Assembly (NCBI GenBank): GCA_002425415.1
Contig: DIMG01000001.1
Coordinates: 1-41,168, forward strand
DNA length: 41,168 bases
Origin: Micavibrio sp. UBA5572
Lineage (GTDB): Bacteria; Pseudomonadota; Alphaproteobacteria; Micavibrionales; Micavibrionaceae
Direction: 5' to 3'
Both the position numbers and the translations under genes were made by a program. How positions within the stretch are numbered: the first letter of the stretch is position 1; every line of letters begins with the position of its first letter. The notes below the pieces were generated by a model that saw only the letters and a program-made list of their open reading frames with translations, ran no database searches and was not told the DNA's origin. Of the stretch, positions 40,459 through 41,168 are shown piece by piece.

Positions 40459-41168
40459 TTGGGCAAACAAAACTGCCAAGCGGATAAAGTTCAGCTGAAC
40501 AAGCGTCAAGCTGGAAATATCTTTTTTGCCCTATTTGGTGCGGTTGCACTGGTCGGTATTCTCGGTGCTGGCGTGATGACCTTTATGAAAGGTCCGTTGG
40601 CGACCTCGGTTAAAATTACCCGCATGAATACGGCCGAAACCCAAATGGCTATCGGCGCACAAGTGGCGGTGATGGCGGCTGCGAATACGGCTTCCAGCGG
40701 AGATTGTGATAGTGACGGGTATGTCGAGCCTTTGGAATGGCGCGCTGCCGGAGCCAGTCCTGCCCCAACAGGGGGCGGGCTTATTCCGTTGAGTATCGGT
40801 GTATCCAAAAAAGACCCGTGGGGGACAGAATACGGATATTGTTCGTGGGATCATGGATCAAGCGGCGTGTGTGATGATGAAACCGGAGCGGGGGATAACC
40901 CCGCCGAACGGCTTCGAGGCGATAATGACAGTGGCGTTTATTCTGTGGTGGCGTTGATTTCTGCGGGGCCTGACAAGGTTTTTACCACGACGTGTCGTGA
41001 TTTTGTGACGGCGGATGTGAATGCGGATGGAGATCTGGAAGATTCCGGAGATTTGCCTTTGGTGTCGAAGGCTGCCGAAACGGATGATGATATTATCTTT
41101 ACCTATACTTATGACGAAGCCACGGGAGCGTCCGGTGGGTTATGGAGTATTAAATCCGGTGCGCCGGA
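40459..41168 (+). CDS. Pseudopilin-like exported protein, 5' part
   Basis: An open frame from a TTG at 40459 to the right edge (236 codons, no stop). AGGA five bases before the TTG is a good ribosome site, and an in-frame stop lies at 40429-40431. The N-terminus is KRQAG-N then a membrane segment (about 21-43, IFFALFGAVALVGILGAG within). The middle has DPWGTEYGY (119-127) followed by ALISAGPDK (165-173), the same order and spacing style as the DPWGxxY...SAGPD core of GspG-type major pseudopilins. Acidic EF-hand-like loops are DSDGYVEPLE (84-93) and DVNADGDLEDSGD (186-198). The prepilin +5 Glu is absent. Four or more Cys suggest disulfides. Role unknown; the 3' part is missing. Confidence 0.72.
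   Translation, partial: MGKQNCQADKVQLNKRQAGNIFFALFGAVALVGILGAGVMTFMKGPLATSVKITRMNTAETQMAIGAQVAVMAAANTASSGDCDSDGYVEPLEWRAAGASPAPTGGGLIPLSIGVSKKDPWGTEYGYCSWDHGSSGVCDDETGAGDNPAERLRGDNDSGVYSVVALISAGPDKVFTTTCRDFVTADVNADGDLEDSGDLPLVSKAAETDDDIIFTYTYDEATGASGGLWSIKSGAP

Noticed and set aside
1..41168. tRNA, rRNA, CRISPR, insertion sequence or prophage elements
   Set aside because: No T-loop-like GGTTCGAATCC, repeat-spacer array, transposase or terminal inverted repeats were seen by eye on either strand; a covariance search would be needed to be certain for tRNAs.

Overview
The window looks like a chromosomal stretch of an alphaproteobacterium with moderate to low G+C. The evidence is the gene content and order: a CcrM-type GANTC methyltransferase next to rnhB, ftsE-ftsX-YdcF-plsC divergent from an MJ0042 zinc-ribbon protein, ubiG-twin transmembrane protein-etfB-etfA divergent from lysC, prfA-prmC-DUF4167-clpB, and DUF2125. 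No ribosomal or transfer RNA gene, insertion sequence, prophage or CRISPR array was seen. The N-terminal style of the last, incomplete gene and the apparent lack of several amino-acid genes from conserved loci suggest a Micavibrio-like or otherwise nutritionally dependent lineage. That placement is inference from memory and is weak.

Layout. Positions 1-7814 are all minus strand: a cut-off folB, ccrM with its own promoter, then the tightly packed run pepN-pta-ackA-rnhB-DUF3592 gene. At 7981-8942 lies an unrecognised plus-strand gene that appears frameshifted near its start. Positions 9006-12949 hold the divergent pair secA / parvulin-type foldase, followed by a strong terminator, mutT, a methyltransferase and chorismate mutase (13032-15149). 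Positions 15150-19001 run leftward: ftsE, ftsX, YdcF-like, plsC, DUF2125. Positions 19080-22175 carry the zinc-ribbon membrane protein, a small LptM-like lipoprotein on the minus strand, a TlpA-like thioredoxin and a two-module pentapeptide-repeat protein. Positions 22181-24853 (minus) hold ubiG, a twin-TM protein and the electron transfer flavoprotein pair. Positions 24950-35266 are mostly plus: lysC, a RodZ-like protein, ispG, prfA, (minus: orphan ribbon-helix-helix protein), prmC, DUF4167, a PPP-type phosphatase and clpB. Positions 35396-38913 form an envelope group: lipoprotein, MurC/Mpl-like ligase, RmlC, RmlD. The right end has mazG (minus), a small unknown protein, and the 5' part of an unusual pseudopilin-like, predicted exported gene running off the window.

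How the parts work together. Pta and AckA interconvert acetyl-CoA, acetyl phosphate and acetate. UbiG and ETF belong to quinone-linked electron flow. FtsEX, PlsC, the Mur-type ligase, the dTDP-rhamnose enzymes, the RodZ-like protein and the LptM-like lipoprotein concern envelope growth and division. CcrM links DNA methylation to the cell cycle.

The most interesting signals are five GANTC sites packed into 82 bp at the ccrM promoter, three of them in the predicted core promoter; the pseudopilin-like gene at the right edge with a GspG-like DPWG...SAGPD core, acidic EF-hand-like loops and no canonical prepilin +5 Glu; a MurC/Mpl paralogue with a changed P-loop in an operon with RmlC/RmlD; a probable one-base frameshift at 8039-8043; and three syntenic places where amino-acid genes expected in related genomes are absent.
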